Below are positions 1 through 7,861 of a stretch of 64,000 nucleotides of DNA, one piece after another. This DNA is from Mucilaginibacter sp. PAMC 26640 (GTDB lineage Bacteria; Bacteroidota; Bacteroidia; Sphingobacteriales; Sphingobacteriaceae). The translations under genes and the position numbers were made by a program. The notes below the pieces were generated by a model. That model searched no databases. It was not told the origin of the DNA and saw only the letters and a list, made by a program, of their open reading frames with translations. Within the stretch, counting starts at the first letter, position 1. Every line of letters begins with the position of its first letter. The stretch spans positions 4,960,001 to 5,024,000 of the forward strand of contig CP014773.1 of assembly GCA_001596135.1 (NCBI GenBank), in the 5' to 3' direction.

Positions 1-19
1 AATTAAATTTCAAACGAAT

Positions 20-280
20 ATGCATTTATTAAGCACAGCTCTACACCTTTTCGTTATTGGAGCAATGGTGGCGTTTATTGTTGGTTGTACGTCTGCCCTA
101 ACGGGTTCTTATGATCATTGGGGCAACCGCTATGTTTTAAACCCACGCCGCAGCCAGCTAATTCGCCGAAAAGCAGCGCTTGTCCGTAATCACAGCTTGC
201 AAGGAGCGAATGTTACCCCATACCGTGTAAAAAAGCCAAATAAAAATAGTAGGGTCTTCATTGCGAGAAATGCGGCATAA
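20..280 (+). CDS. small putative lipoprotein, unknown function
   Basis: An 86-residue protein I do not recognise. A hydrophobic N-terminal segment (about residues 8-22) ends in the lipobox-like I-V-G-C with Cys23, so it is probably a lipoprotein anchored after signal peptidase II cleavage. The mature part is short, basic (many Arg and Lys) and includes a Tyr/Trp-containing stretch (YDHWGNRY) just after the anchor. An in-frame ATG at 65 would remove most of the signal segment, so the first ATG is preferred. It sits about 50 bp upstream of a DUF2383 gene on the same strand. Real gene likely; function unknown. Confidence 0.55.
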   Translation: MHLLSTALHLFVIGAMVAFIVGCTSALTGSYDHWGNRYVLNPRRSQLIRRKAALVRNHSLQGANVTPYRVKKPNKNSRVFIARNAA

Positions 281-326
281 CGTTTGACTTAGTTACCTTA
301 ATTAAGCAAAACTAAACTAAACTACT

Positions 327-815
327 ATGGGAACATTACAACATATTCAGCACCAAATTTCTGGACTGAATGATCTGATAAAGATCAATAACGATCGTAC
401 AACCAGCTATCACAAGGCAATTTTGGACACACAGGATGCTAGTTTAAAATCGGTGTTTGAATCATACGCTGACCAAGGCAAAGGTTATGTTAACGAATTG
501 AACGATTATATTCATCAATTGGGTGGTTCGCCTACCGACGGTACTACATTATCCGGAAAGTTAACACACACCTGGATGGATGTTAAAGCTGCCTTGGGTA
601 CGCCAAGCAATTTGTCTCTCTTGTCAAACTGCGAACATGCAGAAGATATTGCTAAATCAGCCTATCGCAAAGCATTGGATGATAAAGAAATGATTTGGGA
701 GGATGAAAAACTAGTGGGGTTATTAAACAACCATTTAGATGGACTGAAAATGGCGCATGATGCAATTAAAGCGCTTCGTGACACGGTTGCATTAAAAGAA
801 AAACAAGAAGCTTAA
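327..815 (+). CDS. PA2169/DUF2383 family four-helix-bundle protein
   Basis: A 162-residue, all-helical, soluble protein of the ferritin-like DUF2383 family. It has the family pattern: N-terminal helix with LNDLIKINNDR, a second helix with FESYADQGKGYVNEL, then the conserved linker GGSPTDGTTLSGKLTHTW, followed by the NCEHAEDIAKSAYRKAL helix with conserved Glu and His residues. Members are small stress-associated proteins of unknown biochemical role. The next gene starts two bases after its stop, so the two are probably one operon. Confidence 0.85.
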   Translation: MGTLQHIQHQISGLNDLIKINNDRTTSYHKAILDTQDASLKSVFESYADQGKGYVNELNDYIHQLGGSPTDGTTLSGKLTHTWMDVKAALGTPSNLSLLSNCEHAEDIAKSAYRKALDDKEMIWEDEKLVGLLNNHLDGLKMAHDAIKALRDTVALKEKQEA

Positions 816-817
816 AA

Positions 818-1141
818 ATGGATAGTCCCGATCAATCATTTGTAAAAGCCTTCGGCCCCATACATGTACCACACAAGTATGAGGCCGGGGCTTCTTTACA
901 GGATAATATTGTTTACGCACTTGCCCAGCTGGAGCATGCTACTGCGCCGGAGGTTGCCAATAAGATGGCAGAATTTGAGCCAGCAACTGATTTGGCAATC
1001 CACAAAAAAAACGCCCAGGAGATATTGAGCGAACTATTTGAAAAAGGCCGGATAAAAGGTGATGATAATGCCGAAAATAGAGCTTTTAATCTGAGTAAGA
1101 TCTTAACTCAGAATTCCGGCAAAGCGGATGAATTATTTTAA
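818..1141 (+). CDS. hypothetical protein in operon with DUF2383
   Basis: A 107-residue soluble protein with no signal peptide or membrane segment. The middle (residues about 30-85) is predicted helical and could be a winged-helix-like fold (LEHATAPEVANKMAEFEP followed by ILSELFEKGRIKGDD), similar in spacing to small helix-turn-helix domains, but this is inference. It follows the DUF2383 gene with a two-base gap, which implies translational coupling and a shared stress-related role. I do not recognise the family. Confidence 0.65.
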   Translation: MDSPDQSFVKAFGPIHVPHKYEAGASLQDNIVYALAQLEHATAPEVANKMAEFEPATDLAIHKKNAQEILSELFEKGRIKGDDNAENRAFNLSKILTQNSGKADELF

Positions 1142-1229
1142 TAATATTAACCGCTTGACTATCGAAGCAAAAGCAGCTATCAGGCGTTAACTAACGGATT
1201 CCAAATATAAATTTAATTCACACCCGGGG

Positions 1230-1619
1230 TTACGGCGCCACCGGGGTAGCGGGTGTGGCAGTCATTACGCTATCTACCACATATTCACTTACTCCCCGCC
1301 ACGGCAAGGTGTGAAGGTACTCCTTGTAATGCAGTTCCAGCACGGCACCGGCGTTATGATTTAGCTTATCAGCTACTTTCTCATCGGTTACCGAAAACAT
1401 AAATTCGTTGGAGGATATATTTCCCTGGGTTTGGCTACGGATGCCACTCTGGATGAGGCGCCCTTCATAGGTTTTAAACAGATAGCCTTTTTTTACGAAA
1501 TAATTCATGGTGCCTGCCTTTGTACCTTCGCCAAAAACAAAGTAGTACCGGTAATAAAAAATACCAATTAAAACTACTAACAGTACTAATCCTATTATCG
1601 TAAATATCCGGCCTTTCAT
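1230..1619 (-). CDS. membrane-anchored small hypothetical protein
   Basis: 129 residues. One N-terminal transmembrane helix (about residues 5-24, very rich in Ile, Leu and Val) is followed by an exported domain of about 90 residues and a Pro/Ala/Thr-rich C-terminal tail (TATPATPVAP). The soluble part contains the pattern GTMNYFVKKGYLFKTYEGRL and LELHYKEYLHTLPWRG. I believe it belongs to a conserved Bacteroidota family that is sometimes mislabelled 6-phosphogluconate dehydrogenase in databases; nothing in the sequence supports an enzyme. It lies about 40 bp downstream of the HAD hydrolase gene on the same strand. Confidence 0.7.
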   Translation of the reverse strand: MKGRIFTIIGLVLLVVLIGIFYYRYYFVFGEGTKAGTMNYFVKKGYLFKTYEGRLIQSGIRSQTQGNISSNEFMFSVTDEKVADKLNHNAGAVLELHYKEYLHTLPWRGVSEYVVDSVMTATPATPVAP

Positions 1620-1658
1620 ATTTTATTGTTGTTTTTGTAAAGCTAACACTTGCCTGCC

Positions 1659-2294
1659 TTATAAGTTTAAAAAATATGTGCTTAAGGTATTAAAATCATC
1701 AAACTTGAGATCATAGTCATCGGTCTGGCCAAAACCGTAACTAACAAACACAAACGGGATCCCTGCCAGCCTGCTTTGTTCGCCATCACCGGCCGTATCG
1801 CCAATATAATATGGATTTTTAAGGTTATGCTTATCAGCAAGCAATTTGATATTGTGCTGCTTGGGCATAAAATTTACGCCGTACGCCAATTCGTCTTTAA
1901 TGTGCGCATCAATTCCAGCCCAATCTATAAACTGCCGGATAACGCCTGCAGCGCAATTGCTCAGGATAAACAACTCATATTGCTCTGCGAGCAGCTTTAA
2001 GCCTTCTTTTACACCATCGTATAAAATACCGCCCATTTCCGGAATAATGATCTTACGCCTTTCGTTCACCTGGGCATAGATCTCCCATCTTTTGTCGGGC
2101 TCAAATTCTGGTAAAATTTCTGCTATTACTTTTTTGCCTTCCCAGCCAACCATCCCTGCAAGCCGTTCGCGATCCATCTGCTTATCGATGCCCAACTCTT
2201 TAAACATTACATTCCAGGAGTGCGCATAGGTATCTACGGCATCCCACAAGGTGCCATCCATATCAAAAATTAAGCTGTCGGGTTTTTTTAGCAT
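1659..2294 (-). CDS. HAD family hydrolase
   Basis: A haloacid dehalogenase-type phosphatase of 211 residues when started at the ATG whose complement ends at 2294, which places the motif I aspartates at about residues 11 and 13 (FDMDGTLWD). A longer reading to 2357 would add an unconserved hydrophobic leader and is rejected. Motif II is in LFILSNC, and motif III/IV is YYIGDTAGDGEQSRLAGIP. The helical cap (residues about 20-85) is of the phosphoglycolate phosphatase/beta-phosphoglucomutase class. The substrate is unknown. A clear paralogue lies at 27344-27991, sharing the DGTLWD and GDTAGD/GDTMGD blocks. Confidence 0.85.
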   Translation of the reverse strand: MLKKPDSLIFDMDGTLWDAVDTYAHSWNVMFKELGIDKQMDRERLAGMVGWEGKKVIAEILPEFEPDKRWEIYAQVNERRKIIIPEMGGILYDGVKEGLKLLAEQYELFILSNCAAGVIRQFIDWAGIDAHIKDELAYGVNFMPKQHNIKLLADKHNLKNPYYIGDTAGDGEQSRLAGIPFVFVSYGFGQTDDYDLKFDDFNTLSTYFLNL

Positions 2295-2408
2295 GGTGGT
2301 GAAATTAAGAAATAAACTTAAATAGTCTATATTAACGCAAATTGAATGAAAACACAAGGTTACGAATACGTGATGCTGTATATTATTTACAATACCAGCC
2401 GCCTGCCG

Positions 2409-4073
2409 CTACTGATTCAACGCCGGCAATTCGATATAAAATGTAGAACCTTCTCCGAATACACTTTCTACACCAATTTTACCATTGTGGCTGCGAACGA
2501 TCTCGTTAGAGATATATAAACCCATGCCTAAACCGCTGGTCATGTTCTGATTATCTTCCACGCGATAAAAACGTTCGAAGATTTTGCTCTTTTGATCTTC
2601 GGATAGTCCGATACCTTTATCCGTAACGGATATGCGTACCAGTTCTCCTTGTTTTTCGGTTTTCAGTACCACGCTCTTGTTAACGTATGAATACTTCACG
2701 GCGTTACTGATAAAATTCATCAGCACCTGCTCCAGCCGTTCCTGGTTACCTACCACCTTGTAAGATTCGGCAGCCAGATTTACAAATGAGAAACCAGGAT
2801 AATTTAATACGGCATTTTCTATACACTGATTTACCAATATATTGGTATCTACCTCGCTGATAGCGTATTCCAGTCGACCAGCTTTTATCTTACTCACATC
2901 CAGAAGATCATTGATCAGGCTCTGAAGTTTATTAAGCGATCCGCCTGCTTTGGTAATATAATTTTTCACCGACTGCGGCAATTCTTCTTTTTTGTAAGCA
3001 GCCATCAATTGCAAATACCCCTTTAAACTGGTCAGGGGAGTCTTTAATTCATGACTGGCAATACCTATAAAGTCATCCTTACGCTCCATCTCGCGTTTTT
3101 GATCTTCGATATCGGTAGCGGTTCCTACCCAAAAAATTATTTCTCCCTCTTCATTCGTCAGCGGGGTGGATCTGTTCAAATGCCAGCGAAAAACGCCGTC
3201 GTGCCGGCGATAACGGTTTTCCACTTCAAACAATTCACCGGTTTTAATTGCATGTTCATGCCTTTCACTGGTGATCGCTAAATCATCCGGATGAACAGCG
3301 CTTAACCAGCCTAAACCGGTTGAAGCTGAAAAGTCAAGCCCGGTATAATCATACCAGCGCTGGTTAAATGAGCTTGCATCACCAGTGGGCAAAGTAGTCC
3401 AGGTCATTTGTACAATATTGTTGGTGAGCAACTTAAAATGCTCCCTGCTGATGGTGAGATCTTTTGTCCGCACCTTAACAATCTGCTCAAGGGATAAATT
3501 GAGTTTCTCGGTTGTTGCCCGTGCCTCTTCAAGTTGTTCGTTACGTAACTTAAGTTCTTTTTCGGTGGCTTTAAGCGTAGTGAGATCAGTGACAATTAAA
3601 CTTAAGGCAGCACCACTGTCAAGTTCAAGCGTAGTACAACTAAACAGGCAGTACATATCTTCGCCACCGCCATCTTTTACGGTTATTTCTTCTTTACAAT
3701 CGCCATCCCAGCTTCCGTCAATAAGTTTCTGGAGCTTAGCCTTAGATTTTCCGGGCACATAATCAAGCAGGGGGCTTCCAATGATCTCATCAAGGGGAGT
3801 CGCCGCCATTTCCGCAAAGCGGGTATTGCAATATAAAACGATGCCTTCCCGGTTAATGGTTACCGCACCTTCACTCATTTTTTCAATAAAAACACGGTAG
3901 GTTTCGTCGGCAGTTTTTAATGTATAAAGTTGATGGCCTTCTGTATTTTTTACCACCAGCGCATCAATTTGCCCCGTGCGGATTGCACTAATTGTATCTG
4001 TAGCCTCCTCCAGTTGCTGGCGCAGCTCTTCAATTTCGGCTAATAAGCTGTTATTTGAATAAGATTGTTCCAT
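2409..4073 (-). CDS. KaiC-operon PAS sensor histidine kinase
   Basis: A 554-residue soluble kinase with no membrane segment. The N-terminal 60 residues (coiled coil, then AIRTGQIDALVV and YRVFIEKMSEGAVTI) have the arrangement I associate with histidine kinases encoded beside kaiBC in several phyla. Then come a PAS domain (about 55-165), a coiled coil, a second PAS/PAC (about 210-325), the DHp helix with phospho-acceptor His341 in SHELKTP, and the HATPase domain with N-box (NFISNAVKYS), DKGIGL and GLGMGLY. The start lies five bases after the upstream kaiB stop, so it is the last gene of the kaiC-kaiB-kaiB operon. It has no receiver domain, so a separate response regulator is expected; the one at 11171 is a candidate. 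Confidence 0.9.
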   Translation of the reverse strand: MEQSYSNNSLLAEIEELRQQLEEATDTISAIRTGQIDALVVKNTEGHQLYTLKTADETYRVFIEKMSEGAVTINREGIVLYCNTRFAEMAATPLDEIIGSPLLDYVPGKSKAKLQKLIDGSWDGDCKEEITVKDGGGEDMYCLFSCTTLELDSGAALSLIVTDLTTLKATEKELKLRNEQLEEARATTEKLNLSLEQIVKVRTKDLTISREHFKLLTNNIVQMTWTTLPTGDASSFNQRWYDYTGLDFSASTGLGWLSAVHPDDLAITSERHEHAIKTGELFEVENRYRRHDGVFRWHLNRSTPLTNEEGEIIFWVGTATDIEDQKREMERKDDFIGIASHELKTPLTSLKGYLQLMAAYKKEELPQSVKNYITKAGGSLNKLQSLINDLLDVSKIKAGRLEYAISEVDTNILVNQCIENAVLNYPGFSFVNLAAESYKVVGNQERLEQVLMNFISNAVKYSYVNKSVVLKTEKQGELVRISVTDKGIGLSEDQKSKIFERFYRVEDNQNMTSGLGMGLYISNEIVRSHNGKIGVESVFGEGSTFYIELPALNQ

Positions 4074-4078
4074 TGCAA

Positions 4079-4405
4079 TTATTTGGTTTGAGGTATACCC
4101 AGACCTTTTAATACTTTTTCTATATCGCTCATGTCACCTATCAGGCGGCGTTCTGTGCCAGGCGCCTTATTGATCAGTAAGGGGAGTGCAATAATATCTT
4201 CATTTTGAGTCAACTCCGGCTGCTGATGAACATCTATTATTTTCAGATCATAATTTTCGTTTAGATATTGGTCGCAGATAGCTTTGATATTTTCTATCGC
4301 ACGGATAGAATTTGGAGACGCCCCAATGATAAACAGCCGTAGTATATACATAGATGGCTGGCTATCATCCTCGTTAAACATAAAACTTCTTTCCTGCGCG
4401 GCCAT
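4079..4405 (-). CDS. kaiB: circadian clock KaiB family protein (second copy)
   Basis: A 108-residue KaiB-like protein with thioredoxin-like fold elements: a first strand YILRLFIIGASPNSIRAI, helix IKAICDQYLN, strand YDLKIIDVHQQPELT, then IIALPLLINKAPGTERRLIGD. It keeps the family pattern of a cis-Pro-type LP segment before the C-terminal strand and the G-D after the conserved Arg. It differs from the first copy by a 17-residue N-terminal extension and lower conservation, so the two are paralogues rather than a recent duplicate. Known KaiB proteins bind the KaiC CI ring after switching fold. It starts 15 bases after the first kaiB. Confidence 0.88.
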   Translation of the reverse strand: MAAQERSFMFNEDDSQPSMYILRLFIIGASPNSIRAIENIKAICDQYLNENYDLKIIDVHQQPELTQNEDIIALPLLINKAPGTERRLIGDMSDIEKVLKGLGIPQTK

Positions 4406-4420
4406 ATGTAAGCACTACAG

Positions 4421-4714
4421 TTAAGCGGGGCGAATGTTTAAGCCCACCAATACCTTTTCCTCGTTACTCAAATCGCCGATGATCTTCCGAATGGGCTCCG
4501 GCACTTTCCGCACTAACGTGGGGATGGCCAGGATCTGATCTCCTTCGGCTAGTTGCGGTTGCAATAGCAGGTCAATCACTTCAATACGGTACTGGCCCTG
4601 GAGGTGTTCTTCACAGTAACGCTTTAAGTTACTTAGTGCGGTAACAGATTTTGGCGTTTTACCGGCAACATAAAGCCGGAGTTCCCATTTCTTATCAATT
4701 GTTTCGTCTTCCAT
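4421..4714 (-). CDS. kaiB: circadian clock protein KaiB (first copy)
   Basis: A 97-residue KaiB-family protein, close to the usual KaiB length. It has the typical strand LRLYVAGKTPKSVTALSNL, then a helix with YCEEHLQGQY, the strand IEVIDLLLQPQLAEGDQI, and AIPTLVRKVPEPIRKIIGDLSNEEKVLVGL. This block (ATPTL/AIPTL, P-x-P-x-R-x-I-G-D) is the KaiB signature. It starts two bases after the kaiC stop, so the pair is translationally coupled. Role by family: negative partner that binds phosphorylated KaiC. Confidence 0.93.
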   Translation of the reverse strand: MEDETIDKKWELRLYVAGKTPKSVTALSNLKRYCEEHLQGQYRIEVIDLLLQPQLAEGDQILAIPTLVRKVPEPIRKIIGDLSNEEKVLVGLNIRPA

Positions 4715-4716
4715 TA

Positions 4717-6453
4717 CTATATTTGGGTCTCCCTGCTATTTCCGCCAAGCTCACATCTTCTTATCCTTAGTATTTCTTCCCGGTTCTGTTCTAAAATTTT
4801 CTTTTTCAATTCTTCTTCCAGATAAACTTTATTAAGTTCTTCTTCTACAGATTCGTATTCGCTATTAAGACTGGAAATCTTGGCCTCCAAAACTTTGCGT
4901 TTCCGTGCAACTTCCCTGTCCTTGCGGCTGATGGCATGAGAATGAATGGCTTCGCCGGTTTGCTCCAGCAGCATTTGTTGTTTTCGTGCCGATCCGGTAA
5001 GTACCCCGTCCGGACCGATGTATACTTCAATGAGGTTCAGCCCCTGGTCTGATATGACAAACTCGCGAACCTGGTTACTGTGTTTCATCCCACGGGCCTT
5101 CATTACATACATACCACGGTTACGCTCCCCGTTAAACTCAATATCCCGCACCAGCAGCCAGGAATCAACCAGCGATGACACACCCTCGTCGGTTTGTTCA
5201 TTGACAATGGTATTGAGGGATAATGCAGTAAACATAACGGAGATCTGCTCATCCTGCAGAAAATCTATCAGCCGCACCAGCATATTTTTCACCTCACTTA
5301 CCGAACCTACGTTGATGAAATTCGTTATCGGGTCAATAACCACTACCGAGGGTTTAAATTTTTTGATGATCTTATGAATCGCCACCAGGTGCATTTCTAA
5401 ACCGTACATATTTGGCCTGGAGGCGTTGAACATCAAAAGCCCACTATCTACATGTCTTTTAAGATCTACCCCAATAGACCGCATGTTGCGTATGATCTGG
5501 TTGGGCGATTCCTCCATAGCAAAATAGATACATTTTTCGCCACGGTTACAGGTCTCGTTGGCAAAGTAGGCCGCCAGGCTGGTTTTACCTGTACCGGCGG
5601 TTCCCGATACCAGCGTACTGCCTCCCCGGTAAAAACCTTGACCGCCCAGCATCTCATCAAGCGCCGGTATGCCGGTAGATACCCTTTCTGTAGATACCTG
5701 TTTGGCAAGTTTAAGTGAAGTTACCGGAAGTACCGAGATCCCGTCTTCATCTATCAGGAAAGGATATTCGTTGGTGCCGTGAACGGTGCCACGGTATTTA
5801 ATAATCCGCAAACGGCGGGTGGAGATCTGGTTGATCACCCTGTGGTCTAAAAAGATTACACAGTCTGATACATATTCTTCCAGTCCCTGCCGGGTAAGTC
5901 CGCTGCCTTCGCCTTTTTCTCCGGTTATAATTGCGGTAACGCCTTTTTCTTTTAAAAAACCAAAAAGCCGGCGAATTTCTGTACGCAACACCGCCTGGTT
6001 ATCAAGCCCGGCAAATAAATTTTCTAACGTATCTAATACAATCCGTTTAGCTCCGATGCTATCTATAGCGTAGCCTAGGCGAATAAATAAACCTTCCAGA
6101 TCGTATTCGCCGGTTTCTTCAATTTCACTTCTATCGATATGTACATGGTCAATTTTTAACTTTTTTTCTTCCTGCAGTTTTTTCAAATCAAATCCCAGTG
6201 AAGCTACATTCATCGCCAGTTCATCGGTCTTTTCTTCAAATGCAATAAAAACACCGGGTTCGTTGAACTGGATAGCGCCACGTACAATAAATTCAATCGA
6301 CATTAAAGTTTTTCCGCATCCTGCCTCGCCACAGATCAGTGTTGGCCTGCCGGTTGGTAAGCCCCCTTCTGTAACTTCATCCAACCCTGCAATGCCGGTT
6401 GGGGTTTTTGGCAACGTGGGGTAGGTATTATTAATTTTATTAATCTCGCTCAT
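4717..6453 (-). CDS. kaiC: KaiC-type double RecA ATPase with coiled-coil tail
   Basis: A 578-residue protein with two KaiC domains. CI carries Walker A GEAGCGKT (42-49) and the paired catalytic glutamates E73-E74. CII carries Walker A GTAGTGKT (284-291) and E314-E315. The CII autophosphorylation position aligns to Ser426-Ser427 (GVSSLVD) in place of the cyanobacterial Ser-Thr pair. After about residue 490 an extra tail of roughly 90 residues is rich in Glu, Lys and Leu and predicted to form a coiled coil (about 505-565). Such a tail is known in KaiA-independent KaiC of Rhodobacter sphaeroides, where it joins two hexamers. No kaiA is nearby. It leads an operon with two kaiB genes and a histidine kinase. 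Confidence 0.95.
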   Translation of the reverse strand: MSEINKINNTYPTLPKTPTGIAGLDEVTEGGLPTGRPTLICGEAGCGKTLMSIEFIVRGAIQFNEPGVFIAFEEKTDELAMNVASLGFDLKKLQEEKKLKIDHVHIDRSEIEETGEYDLEGLFIRLGYAIDSIGAKRIVLDTLENLFAGLDNQAVLRTEIRRLFGFLKEKGVTAIITGEKGEGSGLTRQGLEEYVSDCVIFLDHRVINQISTRRLRIIKYRGTVHGTNEYPFLIDEDGISVLPVTSLKLAKQVSTERVSTGIPALDEMLGGQGFYRGGSTLVSGTAGTGKTSLAAYFANETCNRGEKCIYFAMEESPNQIIRNMRSIGVDLKRHVDSGLLMFNASRPNMYGLEMHLVAIHKIIKKFKPSVVVIDPITNFINVGSVSEVKNMLVRLIDFLQDEQISVMFTALSLNTIVNEQTDEGVSSLVDSWLLVRDIEFNGERNRGMYVMKARGMKHSNQVREFVISDQGLNLIEVYIGPDGVLTGSARKQQMLLEQTGEAIHSHAISRKDREVARKRKVLEAKISSLNSEYESVEEELNKVYLEEELKKKILEQNREEILRIRRCELGGNSRETQI

Positions 6454-6872
6454 TTAATTGAGAATTTTAATCGGATAGTTTCATAAAAGTATATAATATT
6501 CTGTACCAAGCAATATTCAAATCATTTGCGGCCGATAAGGTGCAGTGTACACTTGCTGCTCTAAAATATTTCAAAATAACTTCGACGACTCACAATTGTT
6601 TGATTGCTAATAATTTATTTAAAAAAATATTGCTAAAAATATTCTTAAGATCCGGATTTAAACGATTGAAAAACTTTTAAACTTAGCATTCCTTAAAGTT
6701 GTAAAATATAAACAATCATAATCGCAGCCGAGCAAGATATTATAGCCTGCTAAAAGATTCGGGGAATTATTGGAACCAATGTGCTACCCAAATGAGTTAA
6801 CGCAATTCTAATGGAAATTTAACCTGAGGTGCAGTTGGTAAGGTGTAATTTTGCATACCCTACTGAATAAAC
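6454..6872. other. AT-rich divergent intergenic region upstream of kaiC
   Basis: About 420 bases between the kaiC start (minus strand) and a small plus-strand gene. The region is strongly AT-rich around 6590-6720. On the minus strand a TACTTTTA stretch about 40 bases upstream of the kaiC ATG resembles the Bacteroidota -7 box except for its last base, so it is a possible kaiC promoter. On the plus strand a clean TAATTTTG lies at 6846-6853. I see no coding potential or RNA gene in the remainder. Confidence 0.4.
6846..6853 (+). promoter_or_regulatory. Bacteroidota -7 promoter box for small zinc-ribbon gene
   Basis: TAATTTTG matches the TAnnTTTG -7 consensus of the Bacteroidota primary sigma factor. 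It ends 19 bases before the ATG at 6873, so the transcript would have a short leader. No convincing TTG at the -33 spacing was seen. Confidence 0.45.
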
Positions 6873-7046
6873 ATGACAGCTGAAACGACACTCATAATTA
6901 AAGCGAAAAGCCCAATATGCAGAACCTGCAGACGAACGTATGAACGCATACCCCGGGCACATTTAGTAAAAACTTTATTTTTCTGGTTGCCTGTGAAAAG
7001 GTACCGGTGTTTTAACTGTAATAAGAATAGGTATAAGTTGGCTTAG
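6873..7046 (+). CDS. small zinc-ribbon-like protein
   Basis: A 57-residue reading frame in the gap between kaiC and the GAF kinase. It encodes two cysteine pairs, C-R-T-C (about residues 21-24) and C-F-N-C (about 45-48), separated by a hydrophobic/basic segment with LVKTLFFWLPVKRYR. The spacing fits a small zinc ribbon. Short proteins of this type (CxxC, then FLPxKRxRCxxC) are, as I recall, common in Sphingobacteriaceae. A -7 box lies just upstream, and the frame is closed by TAG at 7044-7046. Function unknown; nucleic-acid or protein binding is only a guess. Confidence 0.6.
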   Translation: MTAETTLIIKAKSPICRTCRRTYERIPRAHLVKTLFFWLPVKRYRCFNCNKNRYKLA

Positions 7047-7063
7047 CCCGGGAAGGCTGAATT

Positions 7064-7861
7064 TTATTTTTGGTTTATCGGCAGCGATACAAAGAAAGAT
7101 GACCCCTGATCTTTTCCTTTGCTTTCGGCCCAGATTTTACCATTATGCAATTCCACCAGTATTTTGGCGATAGAAAGGCCAAGGCCGTTACTGGTTTCTT
7201 TATTGGTGGGTGAGGCACTCAGCCGGGCAAACTTGGTAAACAGTTTTTGCATATCTGTTGGGGTGAGGCCCTGCCCCTGATCTCGAAATTCTACCACCAG
7301 GTTACCATCGATCTCGTTGGAACATACGGTGATGCTGCTCTCCGGATGAGCATACTTAATGGCGTTGCTCAGCAAATTTTCAAAAACCTCCAACATCCTG
7401 CCATTATCATATTTAACTAACGTTAAGCAATTGAGCTGCAGCAGTATCTTCTGCTGCTTCTGATCGGCAAGTACCTGCAAATTACTTACTACTTTTTTTA
7501 ACAAGATTGTAGGATCCGACAATTCAAATTTCAAAAGTATTCCATCATTTTCGGATTTAGCGTTGCTAAGCAAATCGCTCAGATCCTGCATAATGCGCTT
7601 TGTTGCATTCGCAATTTTTTCAGCCATATTTTTGATAGGCTCCTGCGTGGTTTTCTGGGAGATTAAACCGGCATACAACGATATTGCTGTTAAAGGGTTT
7701 TTAATATCATGTACAGCAATATTCATTAAATCAGTTTGTACACGTACAGTATTGCGCGTGGTTTGGCGCAATTCAAGTTCATCAACAATAATTTCCGATA
7801 AATTTCTTAGCATCGACAACTGCTTTTCCGTTGCTACCCGGGGGCACCTCATCAATAACAC
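7064..7861 (-). CDS. histidine kinase catalytic part of a frameshifted GAF kinase
   Basis: This frame encodes the DHp and ATPase domains: the H-box VHDIKNPLTAI, the N-box NLLSNAIKYA, then FRDQGQGL and SNGLGLSIAKI, ending SSFFVSLPINQK. The apparent N-terminus (MLLMRCP) is an artefact. True homology starts at R-V-A-T-E-K, which continues directly from the GAF frame encoded upstream if one base is removed from a C5 run at 7840-7844. The intact protein would span 7064-8267 and be 400 residues. It is a soluble two-component sensor next to the kai operon. Confidence 0.8.
   Translation of the reverse strand: MLLMRCPRVATEKQLSMLRNLSEIIVDELELRQTTRNTVRVQTDLMNIAVHDIKNPLTAISLYAGLISQKTTQEPIKNMAEKIANATKRIMQDLSDLLSNAKSENDGILLKFELSDPTILLKKVVSNLQVLADQKQQKILLQLNCLTLVKYDNGRMLEVFENLLSNAIKYAHPESSITVCSNEIDGNLVVEFRDQGQGLTPTDMQKLFTKFARLSASPTNKETSNGLGLSIAKILVELHNGKIWAESKGKDQGSSFFVSLPINQK

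Noticed and set aside
4845..6073. several long frames on the strand opposite or out of frame with kaiC
   Set aside because: They are shadow frames over a well-supported KaiC gene with clear Walker and catalytic motifs.
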